From contig NZ_JAUXQZ010000044.1 of the NCBI RefSeq assembly GCF_030682035.1, positions 1-64,000 of the forward strand: a stretch of 64,000 nucleotides of DNA, given 5' to 3'. The notes beneath the pieces are model-generated. The model was not told the origin of the DNA, made no database searches, and saw only the letters and a program-made list of their open reading frames with translations. The translations under genes and the position numbers were made by a program. The stretch is from Brevundimonas sp. Its GTDB lineage: Bacteria; Pseudomonadota; Alphaproteobacteria; Caulobacterales; Caulobacteraceae. Shown piece after piece: positions 1 to 9,653 of this stretch. Each line of letters starts with the position of its first letter. Position 1 is the first letter of the stretch.

Positions 1-906
<906 letters not shown>

Positions 907-1107
907 AGTTGACTTCTGACCTAAGCAGATCGGATCGAAATCCGATTTGGCATTAGTTCTACGTATTATTGACGAGATCCCACGAACGCCTCTCCGAAGA
1001 GCGACGTCATGGTGTCTTTTCAAAAAGACCGCAGATGTCAGTGTCGATAGACAGCCCCGAAGGACTATCGCTAGGACACCGCCGCCTGCGTTTCTCTTTC
1101 CAGATCA

Positions 1108-1124
1108 ACGATTTCAAAGACCGT
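1108..1124 (-). promoter_or_regulatory. boxA-like antitermination sequence in the rrn leader
   Basis: The minus strand reads GGTCTTTGAAATCG, which resembles the NusB/NusE boxA (TGCTCTTTRA) found in rRNA leaders. It lies between the promoters and the 16S gene, as expected. The match is partial. Confidence 0.4.
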
Positions 1125-1177
1125 AGAAGCCGGCTGACCGGCCCCACCGTTTAACGCCCGGTAGCGGCGGAGGCGGC

Positions 1178-1206
1178 GATGTAGTCGCCTCGCTATTCCG
1201 TGTCAA
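1178..1206 (-). promoter_or_regulatory. rrn promoter P3 (proximal)
   Basis: On the minus strand TTGACA (1201-1206), a 17-base spacer and TACATC (1178-1183). It is 87 bases downstream of P2 and shares the TTGAC(A/G)CGGA start of the unit. It would give a leader of about 265 bases before the 16S rRNA. Confidence 0.55.
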
Positions 1207-1265
1207 GCGGTTATTCCGAAGAACACCCTCTTTCCAGTAGCCCCGCCCGGAGGCGAGGGAGGCGC

Positions 1266-1293
1266 TGTTTAGCGTCTCATTTTTCCGCGTCAA
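1266..1293 (-). promoter_or_regulatory. rrn promoter P2 (middle)
   Basis: On the minus strand TTGACG (1288-1293), a 16-base spacer and TAAACA (1266-1271). The -10 lies in GCTAAACA, close to the GCTANAWC -10 form described for Caulobacter housekeeping promoters. It reads toward the 16S gene, 91 bases downstream of P1. Confidence 0.65.
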
Positions 1294-1355
1294 GTGGTTC
1301 TTATTAAAGAAGAACCGCTGTCTACGAACCCGCCCCGGAGGGCGGCGGAGGCGGC

Positions 1356-1384
1356 TGTCTAGAGAGAGCCATTCTCCGTGTCAA
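1356..1384 (-). promoter_or_regulatory. rrn promoter P1 (distal)
   Basis: On the minus strand TTGACA (1379-1384), a 17-base spacer and TAGACA (1356-1361) form a near-consensus housekeeping promoter reading toward the 16S gene. The -35 box is followed by CGGA, as in the other two copies. Confidence 0.65.
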
Positions 1385-1744
1385 CCGGGCTTTTCAGCCA
1401 TTTCGCGGGGATCGAAATCCGGAGACTTCAGGCCGCAAAAAACCGTCTGGACAGCCCGAGAGGCTTGCCTCTGTTTCGTTACCGACGATTCGATTGGAGC
1501 GCGGAACCTAACCGAACACCCTTAAGGAAGCAACCCGCTTTCGCGACTTTCTTCCCGAGGAACCCGGGAGACTTTCGTCTCCGTGGCCCCGGCGGCCGGC
1601 CCGTTTCCGAGCGAGGCGGCGATATACGCAGCGGTCGTTTTGTCCGCAACCGGATTCCGACAGTTTCGCGAACTTTCTCGCGGATTCACGGTCGCCGGAT
1701 CGGGGCCTTTTCCGGGCGGCGCGCAGAGACCGCCCTGCCCGGCC

Positions 1745-2170
1745 TCAGCCCGCTATATATGTGCGCAGGGATTCCGCTTCCTGGGTGGCCTCGGCGATCT
1801 GGCATTTGACCACGTCGCCGATCGAGATCACCCCGGCCAGGCGTCCGTCGCGCAGCACCGGGAGGTGCCGGATCCGGCGGTCGGTCATCCGGCCCATGAG
1901 AATCGCCACCGTCTCTCCGGGCGCGGCGAAGATGACTTCACGGGTCATATAGTCGGACACAGGGCGGGCCAGGGCCGGCTGGCCGTCACGGGCCACGGCC
2001 TTGACCACGTCCCTTTCGGACAGCACGCCGACCACCTTGTCATTGTCACAGACCATCAGAGCCCCGACACGCAGCCGGTCCAGTTCGCCGCAGGCATCGC
2101 CCAGCGGCAGATCCGGCCCGATGGCGTAGACCGCGTCGCCTTTGTCCTTGAGAATTTCGGCGACCAGCAT
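1745..2170 (-). CDS. CBS-domain protein (tandem CBS pair)
   Basis: A 141-residue protein made almost only of two CBS domains, about residues 7-60 (ending in VVGVLSERDVVKAVA) and 72-128 (ending in LAGVISIGDVVKCQI). Such Bateman modules bind adenosyl nucleotides such as AMP, ATP or SAM and act as small regulatory or energy-sensing proteins; the ligand cannot be read from sequence. No catalytic or membrane domain is attached. The ATG follows a strong ribosome site (GGGAGGAG). The gene starts 47 bases after the rhomboid stop on the same strand, so the two may be cotranscribed. Confidence 0.9.
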   Translation of the reverse strand: MLVAEILKDKGDAVYAIGPDLPLGDACGELDRLRVGALMVCDNDKVVGVLSERDVVKAVARDGQPALARPVSDYMTREVIFAAPGETVAILMGRMTDRRIRHLPVLRDGRLAGVISIGDVVKCQIAEATQEAESLRTYIAG

Positions 2171-2217
2171 CGCGGCTCCTCCCTCTCTATATAGAGCGCG
2201 GCCGCGGACGGCCCGCT

Positions 2218-2850
2218 TCAGACGTCAGGGTCGCGCAGATCGGGCGGGGAAGCAAATGGGTCGCGCCGTGGTTCGAAAGCCCTCGCCCACGGGCCGATCA
2301 ACAGGGCCCCGCAAACAAAACCGAAGGCGTGCGCCTCCCAGGCGACCTGGGCCCCCTCCATCCCCGGCGCGAGCCCGATCAGACCAGCTGCGGCATTCAC
2401 AGCCATGATCACGGCCGCGGTCGTCAGGAAGCGACGATCCCGAAGCCGCCGCAGGCTGTGGTCCGGTCGGCCCAGCAGCCGGAGAGCGCCGCCCATCAGG
2501 CCGAAGACCGCGCCTGACGCCCCAACGAGCGAATCATAACTGGCGGGGTGGACCAATCCATAGCCCGCCGTGGCGGCCAGTCCGCACGCAACATAGAACA
2601 ACAGAAAGCTGGCGGCGCCCTTTGCACCCCCCATCAGACGAGCCACAGGCGGACCGAAAGCCAGGGCCGCGACGGCGTTCATCGCCACATGTGCCCAGCC
2701 CCCGTGCACGAACATCGAGGTCAGGAGTCCCGGCCACCACTGCCCCGTCCACAGGGACGACGGCCGGAAGCCCAAGGACAACCCCGCATCGGGCAGACGC
2801 TCCTGAATCAGGTAGAGCGCCGGCATTGATGCGGCGACCAACATCGCCAC
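2218..2850 (-). CDS. Rhomboid family intramembrane serine protease
   Basis: At least 210 residues with about six membrane segments. The nucleophile motif GASGAVFG lies near residue 110 and the catalytic histidine is in EAHAFGFVCG near residue 181, so the Ser-His dyad is intact. HGGWAHVAMN near residue 50 is the conserved first-loop and second-helix region. Rhomboids cleave transmembrane substrates within the inner membrane; the substrate is unknown. The reading frame stays open upstream of this ATG (...ERILNAPAVA-M) without an obvious ATG, GTG or TTG, and the listed start falls inside the first membrane helix. The true start is probably further upstream, perhaps at a rare codon. Confidence 0.9.
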   Translation of the reverse strand: MAMLVAASMPALYLIQERLPDAGLSLGFRPSSLWTGQWWPGLLTSMFVHGGWAHVAMNAVAALAFGPPVARLMGGAKGAASFLLFYVACGLAATAGYGLVHPASYDSLVGASGAVFGLMGGALRLLGRPDHSLRRLRDRRFLTTAAVIMAVNAAAGLIGLAPGMEGAQVAWEAHAFGFVCGALLIGPWARAFEPRRDPFASPPDLRDPDV

Positions 2851-3032
2851 CGCCGGCGCGTTCAGAATCCGTTCGGCGGGCGGTTGGGTCAGATCGGTCT
2901 CCAGTGGAAGGTGCGGTCGTCCTGTCTGGCGCCAAACGTCAACATGGCAAGCGCTTCTTAATAACCATGACCCAGATTGGCACGCAGGGTCCTTGCCGGC
3001 CCGTAAACCATGTTTGCGTGGAGCCGCCCGTC

Positions 3033-3473
3033 ATGACCGTTCGGAAAAAGGCCCTGCCAGCCCTCGTTGCCGCCGCCGTGGCGCTGCTGGCCCTGCCGGC
3101 CGTGGCTGCGGCGCAGTTGGCGGGATCGTCGAGCATGAGCGGCTACACGGCCGGCTATGGCGGGGCGCGCTACTCCACCGCCCGCCCCCAGTCGGGCTCG
3201 ACGCGGGACGCAAACGGCAATCGGCTGATCGTGGATGGAATCATCCAGGCCGGCGCCAGCACCTATTCGAGCGCTACCGGCGGCGTGTCTTCCAGCTTTT
3301 CGGGGGCCGGCGGCGCGGGTGGAACGGCCATCGGCGGATCCACCGCCATCGGCAACAGCCTGAACGTCGTGGTCCAGGGCAATCATAACACGGTCATCGT
3401 CAATTCGACCCAGGTCAACAACGGCGCGGTCACCGCCGGAACCAGCCTGAACGGCACCCTGAGGCTTCCATGA
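3033..3473 (+). CDS. hfaA: Holdfast anchor protein HfaA (curlin-like)
   Basis: A 146-residue secreted protein: signal peptide of about 27 residues ending AVAAA-Q, then a Gly/Ser-rich region and a curlin-like repeat (NSLNVVVQGNHNTVIVNSTQ) near residues 108-128. In Caulobacter, HfaA forms amyloid-like multimers on the outer surface and works with HfaB and HfaD to hold the holdfast polysaccharide on the cell pole. GGAG at 3020-3023, nine bases before the ATG, sets the start. The stop overlaps the hfaB start as ATGA. Identity rests on this composition plus the neighbouring CsgG-like and HfaD-like genes. Confidence 0.88.
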   Translation: MTVRKKALPALVAAAVALLALPAVAAAQLAGSSSMSGYTAGYGGARYSTARPQSGSTRDANGNRLIVDGIIQAGASTYSSATGGVSSSFSGAGGAGGTAIGGSTAIGNSLNVVVQGNHNTVIVNSTQVNNGAVTAGTSLNGTLRLP

Positions 3474-4486
3474 TCGCTGGCTCCATCTCACGGCGGCTGA
3501 GGACGGCGGGCGTCGCCTGTGCGACGGCGGCGCTGCTGAGCGGCTGCATCTCGTCTTCGGCCGGCCCGCAGGGCCTCTACGCCACACCCATCGGCAATGC
3601 GCCGGTTACGGCCAACCCGACCCCCTACTCCGCCGCCCTCTATTGCATGGCGGACTACGCCCGGCGCTACAACCTGCCCTCCCCGCGCATCGCCGTGGGG
3701 CGTATCGCCGACTACACCGGCACGGTCTCGGCCGATGGCGGCCGCCAGATCACCGGCGGCGCCTCGCTGATGGCCATGACCGCCCTGGCGAAGTCGGGCG
3801 CGCGGATGGTTGAGCGCTATGACACCTCCGTCTCCGAGATGGAGCTGCGCTACGCCAACAACCGTCTGATCGGCGATGACGGCCCCGCCGGCGCCGACGA
3901 TGTCCAGTATCGGCGCATTATTGCGGGCTCGGTGCCTGGCACGGACTTTTACATCATCGGCGGCATCACCGAGGTGAACTACAACATCCGCTCGGGCGGC
4001 TTCGATGCCTCCGCCGGCCAGGCGGCCAGCCAGACGCCCTTGTCGACGGCATTCGCGGCCAAGGCCTATGTCATGAACATCGGCATCGACCTGCGACTGA
4101 TCCAGACCACCACGCTGGAGGTCGTCGACGTCGTCTCCTATCAGAAGCAGATCATTGGCCGGGAAATCTCGGCCGGAGTCTTCGACTTCCTGAACGGCAA
4201 TGTCTTCGATATTTCGGCCGGCGAAGGCGGGCTGGAACCGGTCCAGTTGGCCGTGCGCGCCCTGATCGAACGCGCGACGGTCGAGTTTATGGCCAATCTC
4301 TATGGTGCCCCGGGACCCGAGGTCTGCCTCAACGCCGGCCCCGACCCCTTGGGCGGTACGGTCGGCCCCACCGGCGGCTACTATGCCGCCTACCCCAACA
4401 CGGACACGAACAATGGCGAAACCCGCGCGGATCCGTCTCGCTGGCACGATCGCCGCGACGGTGCTGTGCGCCGCAGCCGCTACTGA
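3470..4486 (+). CDS. hfaB: Holdfast anchor secretion lipoprotein HfaB (CsgG-like)
   Basis: A 338-residue outer-membrane lipoprotein: lipobox LLSGC with the acylated Cys at 26, then a CsgG-type body (IAVGRIADYTG near 75; an iron-rich-type strand pattern to about 280). CsgG proteins form the outer-membrane pore for curli. HfaB plays that part for HfaA and HfaD and is itself part of the holdfast anchor. The start ATG overlaps the hfaA stop by four bases, so translation is probably coupled. The 3' end overlaps the hfaD reading frame by 74 bases. Confidence 0.9.
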   Translation: MIAGSISRRLRTAGVACATAALLSGCISSSAGPQGLYATPIGNAPVTANPTPYSAALYCMADYARRYNLPSPRIAVGRIADYTGTVSADGGRQITGGASLMAMTALAKSGARMVERYDTSVSEMELRYANNRLIGDDGPAGADDVQYRRIIAGSVPGTDFYIIGGITEVNYNIRSGGFDASAGQAASQTPLSTAFAAKAYVMNIGIDLRLIQTTTLEVVDVVSYQKQIIGREISAGVFDFLNGNVFDISAGEGGLEPVQLAVRALIERATVEFMANLYGAPGPEVCLNAGPDPLGGTVGPTGGYYAAYPNTDTNNGETRADPSRWHDRRDGAVRRSRY

Positions 4487-5657
4487 GGCCGCGGCGCAGG
4501 ACGGCACGATCGTCCTGAACCAACAACTGCAACTGGGCGACGTGTTTGCCGGCCAGACGCTGAACGTCGTGGATTCGCAGGATCAAGTGACGGCCGAGAC
4601 CTCGGCCCAGGGCAACAGCGCCTCGGGCGCGGTCTATAACGGCTCGATCACGGTCCAGTCCGACCAGACCATGCGGGGCGACGCGGTGGCGACCACCGAC
4701 ATCACCCTCGGCGGCGACACCTATGGCGAGGTCAACGCCACTACCCAGGCCGGCGGCAACTATCTGGCCGTCAGCGCCTATGACGCGACCCTGACGCTGG
4801 ACGCCACCCAGACGACGGACGACGGCCTGATCAGCGCCACCACAGAGATCGGCGACAGCAGCGCCCGCCTGCATGCCGGCGCCACCGTGGGCGCCTCGGC
4901 CATCTCCAACACCGTGGCCGTCTACGGCCAGACCTCGCTTGTCAGCGGGACGATCGACCAGTCGTCATCTTCCATCGTCCGCTCCTTCGGTCGGATCCAG
5001 AGCCAGTACATCCCGGACGAGGCCAGCGTGACCAGCCAGGCCATCGTCAACGCCATCGCTGTCAACAGCGACAACACCTCCGGCCAGGACCTCAGCATTG
5101 CACAGCGCTCGTTCGGCAGCTTCATCGAAGCCGAGGCCAGCGCCAACGCCGGCAACGCCTGGGATCTCGCCGCCCGCGCCCGCGCCACCGCCAACCAGGC
5201 CGTGCTCTATAATGAGGGCGGCTCGGTCGTGAACGCGTCGGATCAGAGGAATTCAAGTTTCGTCCGTGCCTCGGCCCTGACCACCGCCTATGACTACGGT
5301 CGCGCCGAAGCCTATGCTCGCGGCGCGGCGAACGAACTGTCGGTCGGCAACAACGACATCTATGTCGAGATCGACAACACCCAGTTCAACACCGGCGGCG
5401 TGGACGTGATCTCCACCTTCTCGGGGACGAACGGCTATGACGTCTCGGTCGGGGCCGACGCCGTCGGCAACAGCGTCACCGGCTATGCCTGCTCGGAATG
5501 CGAAGGCTATCTGGAGGCCGGCAACACCCAGACCAACTCCGGCGATGTGTCGGCGGTCGCTAATACAACCGTCGCGGGTTCCAACCGTTCGGTGATCACC
5601 GGGGCCAATGCGGTAGGAAACTCAGCCAGCTTCTACGTCTCGCGACCGGGAAATTAA
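4413..5657 (+). CDS. hfaD: Holdfast anchor adhesin HfaD
   Basis: A 414-residue secreted protein: signal peptide ending in TEAAA-Q near residue 28, then a long Thr/Ser/Asn/Ala-rich repetitive domain likely to form beta-solenoid-like strands (recurrent NAxGNS/NSVT units). Position, size and composition match HfaD, the surface anchor partner of HfaA. The start ATG lies within hfaB (74-base overlap in another frame). I chose it because it directly precedes a good signal peptide; the upstream in-frame extension is Pro/Arg-rich and translates the hfaB shadow. Confidence 0.85.
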   Translation: MAKPARIRLAGTIAATVLCAAAATEAAAQDGTIVLNQQLQLGDVFAGQTLNVVDSQDQVTAETSAQGNSASGAVYNGSITVQSDQTMRGDAVATTDITLGGDTYGEVNATTQAGGNYLAVSAYDATLTLDATQTTDDGLISATTEIGDSSARLHAGATVGASAISNTVAVYGQTSLVSGTIDQSSSSIVRSFGRIQSQYIPDEASVTSQAIVNAIAVNSDNTSGQDLSIAQRSFGSFIEAEASANAGNAWDLAARARATANQAVLYNEGGSVVNASDQRNSSFVRASALTTAYDYGRAEAYARGAANELSVGNNDIYVEIDNTQFNTGGVDVISTFSGTNGYDVSVGADAVGNSVTGYACSECEGYLEAGNTQTNSGDVSAVANTTVAGSNRSVITGANAVGNSASFYVSRPGN

Positions 5658-5797
5658 CATTCGGTAACTTGAGCCGTGCCGCCAAGTCGCCGAAGGGTTG
5701 CGCGGGGCGTCGGCGATAAGCTGTATTGCGGTCCTGGCCAATTGTCCGGCGCGGCCCCGAAACGGGAGCTCTCGCGCCCTCCGGAAAGAGACCGAGA

Positions 5798-8647
5798 ATG
5801 CGTTCCGCCCGTCTGTTCCTGCTCGCCGCGGCCTCCGTGGCCGTCCTGACCGCCGCCACTCCTGCCCTCGCGCAGGTCCAGCCATCCGATCCATGGGCCC
5901 AGGCGACCAGCGACATTCCGGTGGATGCCAACGTCCGCTTCGGCATCCTGCCCAACGGCATGCAGTACGCCATCCTCAGGAACGCCACCCCGCCCGGACA
6001 GGCCTCGTTCCGCCTGCGGCTGGACGCCGGCTCGCTGATGGAGAACGAGAACCAGCTGGGTCTGGCTCACTTCATGGAGCATATGGCCTTCAACGGCACG
6101 ACCAACATTCCCGAGAACGACCTGCTGCGTATCCTTGAGCGACTGGGTCTGGCCTTCGGCGCCGACACCAACGCCTCGACTGGTTTCGACCAAACCGTCT
6201 ATATGCTAGAGCTGCCGCGCACGAACGACGAGACCGTCGACGCCAGCCTGCGGATCATGCGTGAACAGGTGTCCGAGGCCCTGATGGCCGCCGACGCCGT
6301 GGACGCCGAACGCGGGGTCATCGAGGGCGAGGAACGTCTGCGCAACACTCCGGGCCTGCGCTCGATCAAGGCCCAGCTGGCCCTGCTCGCGCCCGGCCAG
6401 CGCGTCTCGCAACGCCTGCCGATCGGCGACTTGAACATCATCCGCAATGCGCCGCGCGAGCGGTTCGTGGAATTCTACGACGCCTATTACCGCCCCTCGC
6501 GCGCGACCTTCGTCGCCGTCGGCGACTTCGACGTCGATGCGATGGAAGCCAAGATCCGCGGCGCCTTTGAAAGCTGGGAGCCCAGCGCCGCCGACGGTCC
6601 CGAGCCCGACCTGGGCACGGTCGCGCCGCGCCAGCCGGAAACCCGCATCCTTGTCGAGCCCGGCGTCCAGTCCTCGATCCAGCTCAACTGGATCCGCAAC
6701 CCCGATCGCGACCCCGACACCGTCGCCGAGCGTCGCGAGGACCTGCTGCGCAACCTCGGCGTCTCCGTCCTGAACCGTCGCCTTGGCGAGATCGCCCGCA
6801 CCGACGATCCGCCCTTCGCAAGCGCGGGCGGCGGCGAAGGCAATCTGGTCGAAAGCCTCGACATCGCCTCGGTCTCGGCCCAGTTCGCGCCCGGCGAATG
6901 GAAGCGGGCGCTGGAAGCGATCGAACAGGAGCAACGCCGGCTCTCGCAATACGGCGTCTCGGACGCCGAACTCCAGCGTGAGATCATCGACATCCGCGCC
7001 AGCCTCGAGAACGCCGTCGCCGGCGCCGCAACCCGCCGCACGCCCCAACTGGCGGGCGGACTGACCAATGCGGTCAACGCACGCGACGTCTTCTCCTCGC
7101 CCCAGACCAACCTCGACCTGTTCAACGCCGCCGTTGAGGGCGTCACCGCCGCCCGGATCAATGAGGCGATCAGGCCGGTCTTCACCGGCGAGGGCCCGCT
7201 GGCCCTGGTCATCACGCCGGTCGAGATCGAAGGCGGCGAAGCCGCCGTCACCGCCGCGCTTGAGGCCTCACGTCTCGTCCCGGTCTCGGCCCCGGCCGCC
7301 CAGACCCAGATGGACTGGCCCTACGCCAACTTCGGCGCGGCCGGCACCGTGCAGGATCGCCGCGAGATCGCCGAGGTCGGTGCCACGGTCGTCACCTTCA
7401 CCAACGGCGTGCGCCTGACGGTCAAGCCGACGGCCTTCCGCGACGAGCAGATCCTGGTCAGCGTCCGCACCGGCATCGGCGAGCAGGGCATGAGCCCCAG
7501 CCGCGCCGACCCGCAACTGCTGGCCGCCGCCATCGTGCCCCCGGGCGGTCTGGGCCGACTGACCTTCGACGAGCTGAGCCGAACCCTGAACGGCCGCATC
7601 TATTCGGCCGGCTTCCAGGTCGGCGGCGACAGCTACCAGCTTCAGGGCGCGACGCGTCCCGAGGACTTGGCGCTGCAGATGCAGGTACTGGCCGCCTATC
7701 TGACCGATCCCGGCCTGCGACCCGCGCCGATGCAGCTGATCAAGTCGATCTTCCCGCAGCAGATCGTCCAGCTGATGGCCACCCCCGGCGGCGCCTTCCA
7801 GATTCAGGGCTCCGGCCTGCTGGCCAGCGGCGACAAGCGGGAATCCCTGCCGACGGCCGAGGAGATCGCGGCCTGGACTATTGACGACCTGCGCGCAGGC
7901 GTCACCACCGGCCTGGCCAGCGGCCCGATTGACGTGATCGTGGTCGGCGACCTGACCGTCGAGGACGCCATCGCCGCCGTGGGCCCGACCTTCGGTGCCC
8001 TGGCCGCCCGCGGACCGGACGCCCAGCCGGCCGCCGGCGCCGCCGTGCTGCGCTTCCCGGCGCCGACGGCTGAGCCTGTCCGCCTGACCCACAACGGCCC
8101 GGCCGAGCAGGCCTTGGCCTATATCGCCTGGCCGACCACCGACGCCGTCGGCGACCGCACGGACGCCCGCCGCGCCTCGATCCTGTCCGAAGTGCTCAAA
8201 CTGCGCGTGCTCGAGGAAATCCGTGAGCGTCAGGCCTTGGCCTATTCGCCGGGGGTCCGCGCCAGCGCTTCAGACGTCTATGAGGACTACGGCTCGATCT
8301 CGATCACGGCCGAGACGGCGGCGGACAAGCTGGACGCCTTCTATGCAGCGGTCGAGGCGATCACCGTGTCGCTCCGCGATACACCCGTCACCGAGGACGA
8401 GCTGAACCGCGCCCGCCTCCCGGTCATCGAATCGCTGCACCGCAGCCAGGCCAGCAACGAATACTGGCTGGGCCAACTCGGCGAAGTGGTCGACCAGCCG
8501 GGCGACATCGAGCAGATCCTGACCCACATCACGGACCTGGAGGCCATCACCCCGGCCGACATCCAGACCCTGGCGCGCCAGTATCTGCGCTCCGACACGG
8601 CCTGGAAGGCCGTGGTGGTCTCGTCCAACGCCCCGGCGGCTCAATAG
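5798..8647 (+). CDS. Periplasmic M16 family zinc metallopeptidase (pitrilysin/PqqL-like)
   Basis: A 949-residue protein with a signal peptide (ATPALA-Q, residue 26). The inverted zinc motif HFMEH lies at residues 91-95 and the third-ligand region DAERGVIEGEE about 75 residues later, so the N-terminal M16 domain looks active. A second, inactive M16-like half follows from about residue 530, including the usual RERQALAYSPGV substrate-loop near 830. The length matches two-module M16 enzymes. It is exported, so probably a periplasmic peptidase. The start follows GGAAAGAG. Upstream is hfaD on the same strand, but the 140-base gap suggests a separate promoter. Confidence 0.9.
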   Translation: MRSARLFLLAAASVAVLTAATPALAQVQPSDPWAQATSDIPVDANVRFGILPNGMQYAILRNATPPGQASFRLRLDAGSLMENENQLGLAHFMEHMAFNGTTNIPENDLLRILERLGLAFGADTNASTGFDQTVYMLELPRTNDETVDASLRIMREQVSEALMAADAVDAERGVIEGEERLRNTPGLRSIKAQLALLAPGQRVSQRLPIGDLNIIRNAPRERFVEFYDAYYRPSRATFVAVGDFDVDAMEAKIRGAFESWEPSAADGPEPDLGTVAPRQPETRILVEPGVQSSIQLNWIRNPDRDPDTVAERREDLLRNLGVSVLNRRLGEIARTDDPPFASAGGGEGNLVESLDIASVSAQFAPGEWKRALEAIEQEQRRLSQYGVSDAELQREIIDIRASLENAVAGAATRRTPQLAGGLTNAVNARDVFSSPQTNLDLFNAAVEGVTAARINEAIRPVFTGEGPLALVITPVEIEGGEAAVTAALEASRLVPVSAPAAQTQMDWPYANFGAAGTVQDRREIAEVGATVVTFTNGVRLTVKPTAFRDEQILVSVRTGIGEQGMSPSRADPQLLAAAIVPPGGLGRLTFDELSRTLNGRIYSAGFQVGGDSYQLQGATRPEDLALQMQVLAAYLTDPGLRPAPMQLIKSIFPQQIVQLMATPGGAFQIQGSGLLASGDKRESLPTAEEIAAWTIDDLRAGVTTGLASGPIDVIVVGDLTVEDAIAAVGPTFGALAARGPDAQPAAGAAVLRFPAPTAEPVRLTHNGPAEQALAYIAWPTTDAVGDRTDARRASILSEVLKLRVLEEIRERQALAYSPGVRASASDVYEDYGSISITAETAADKLDAFYAAVEAITVSLRDTPVTEDELNRARLPVIESLHRSQASNEYWLGQLGEVVDQPGDIEQILTHITDLEAITPADIQTLARQYLRSDTAWKAVVVSSNAPAAQ

Positions 8648-8690
8648 CGAAAAAAAGGCCCCGGTCCTTGCGGATCGGGGCCAGTTTGCT
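8648..8690. terminator. Bidirectional intrinsic terminator
   Basis: GGCCCCG (8657-8663) pairs with CGGGGCC (8676-8682), with inner TCC/GGA pairs around a TTGC loop. On the minus strand a run of seven U follows, the stronger direction, ending the proline-rich gene. On the plus strand the tail is weaker (CAGTTTGCTTCT), after the M16 gene. Confidence 0.75.
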
Positions 8691-8774
8691 TCTCAGGATC
8701 GTCGACGAAGCCGACAGTCGCACTCTGGGCCGCCGCGACTGACGCGCGGCTGAACGCCGGTGTTCACTCCAGCG

Positions 8775-9653
8775 TCAGAAAACCCGGCCGCCGACGCCGC
8801 CGTCCAGGGTGATCGTCGCGCCCTGCACGGCGTAACCGGCCTGCTCGACCACTTCCTCGCGGTATTCGGTGTAGGTCTCCTCGCGGACCCAGATCAGGAT
8901 CTTCACGCCGGCGCCGTAGCGGCGCAGCAGGGAGCGTTCATTGCACTCGCGTTCGGCCCGCTGCGGCTTGCACTCGATCCGGCCGCCGCGACCGTGCCAC
9001 AGGGCCTCGCCCTTGCGGCAGTCCATCGTCTCGCCATGACCGAAGTCGGCGTCGCCCGTATATTCCGCCCAGGTGATCTGCAGCCAGGTGCCGGCCAGGC
9101 AGCGGTACAGCTCGCCCTCATAGTCGCCGTCCACGTCTCTGTCGGGACGCACCTGTGAGGCCGGATGTGGCACATTGCGGTCGTCGATGCAGAAGGCGCG
9201 GATGACCACCCGCTTCTCCCACCGCCGGCGGGCCTCATAGGGCACGCGGATGACCTGCCGGACCCGTGCACCCTCGACCATCAGGCCGTTGATCGTGGTC
9301 GGATAGGGTTGGTCCACCGTCACATAGGCCGAACCGCCGCCGCCGACGAAGACGCTGCCGCCCGCGCGGGCGTTCAGGCCCGCCCGCGCGCCGGCGTTGG
9401 CGTTAGCGTTGGCGTTGACGTTCACGTTGACGTTCAGATTGCCGCCGCCGCCGCAGCAGGGGGGCGGAGGTGGATTCTCGCAGCACGGAGGCGGCGGGGG
9501 AGGTGGCGGCGGAGGCGGAGGCGGGGGTTCGCAGCACGGCGGGGGTGGCGGAGGGCACACCGGGCCGCATTGGGCCGCCGCATTGTCGGCGAACAGCGTC
9601 AGGGCGAAGAAGCCCGCCAGCGCCGGCAGCCATGTCATGATCCGCACCCGCAT
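8775..9653 (-). CDS. Secreted proline-rich/low-complexity protein of unknown function
   Basis: A 292-residue exported protein. A signal peptide (DNAAA-Q, about residue 28) is followed by a CxPVCPPPPPPCCEPP segment with proline runs of up to 14 and Cys pairs (CC, four times). Next comes an NVNVNANANAN repeat and a Gly/Ala stretch to about residue 120. The C-terminal 170 residues are ordinary globular sequence with about seven Cys (AFCIDD, YRCLAGTW, MDCRKGE, IECKPQ, ECNERS). I do not recognise the domain. Start chosen for its GGGAGG ribosome site; the frame runs 26 residues further upstream without one. An extracytoplasmic wall or surface role is only inferred from composition. Confidence 0.8.
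   Translation of the reverse strand: MRVRIMTWLPALAGFFALTLFADNAAAQCGPVCPPPPPPCCEPPPPPPPPPPPPPPCCENPPPPPCCGGGGNLNVNVNVNANANANAGARAGLNARAGGSVFVGGGGSAYVTVDQPYPTTINGLMVEGARVRQVIRVPYEARRRWEKRVVIRAFCIDDRNVPHPASQVRPDRDVDGDYEGELYRCLAGTWLQITWAEYTGDADFGHGETMDCRKGEALWHGRGGRIECKPQRAERECNERSLLRRYGAGVKILIWVREETYTEYREEVVEQAGYAVQGATITLDGGVGGRVF

Larger units (their letters stand above)
907..1744 (-). other. rRNA operon leader and upstream promoter region
   Basis: This gene-free stretch lies between the 16S 5' end and the stop codon of the CBS gene. From right to left it holds about 360 bases (1387-1744) in which I see no feature, then three tandem promoter-like sites (1178-1384), then a leader of about 260 bases with a boxA-like sequence. 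Short reading frames here lack ribosome sites and look like chance. Confidence 0.7.

Noticed and set aside
1378..1809. Plus-strand 143-codon frame
   Set aside because: Arg/Pro-rich, no ribosome site, overlaps the rrn promoters and the CBS gene on the other strand.
2955..3032. Sigma54 promoter before hfaA (TGGCACG ... TTGCC)
   Set aside because: The two halves are separated by eight instead of four bases, so the -24/-12 spacing is wrong.
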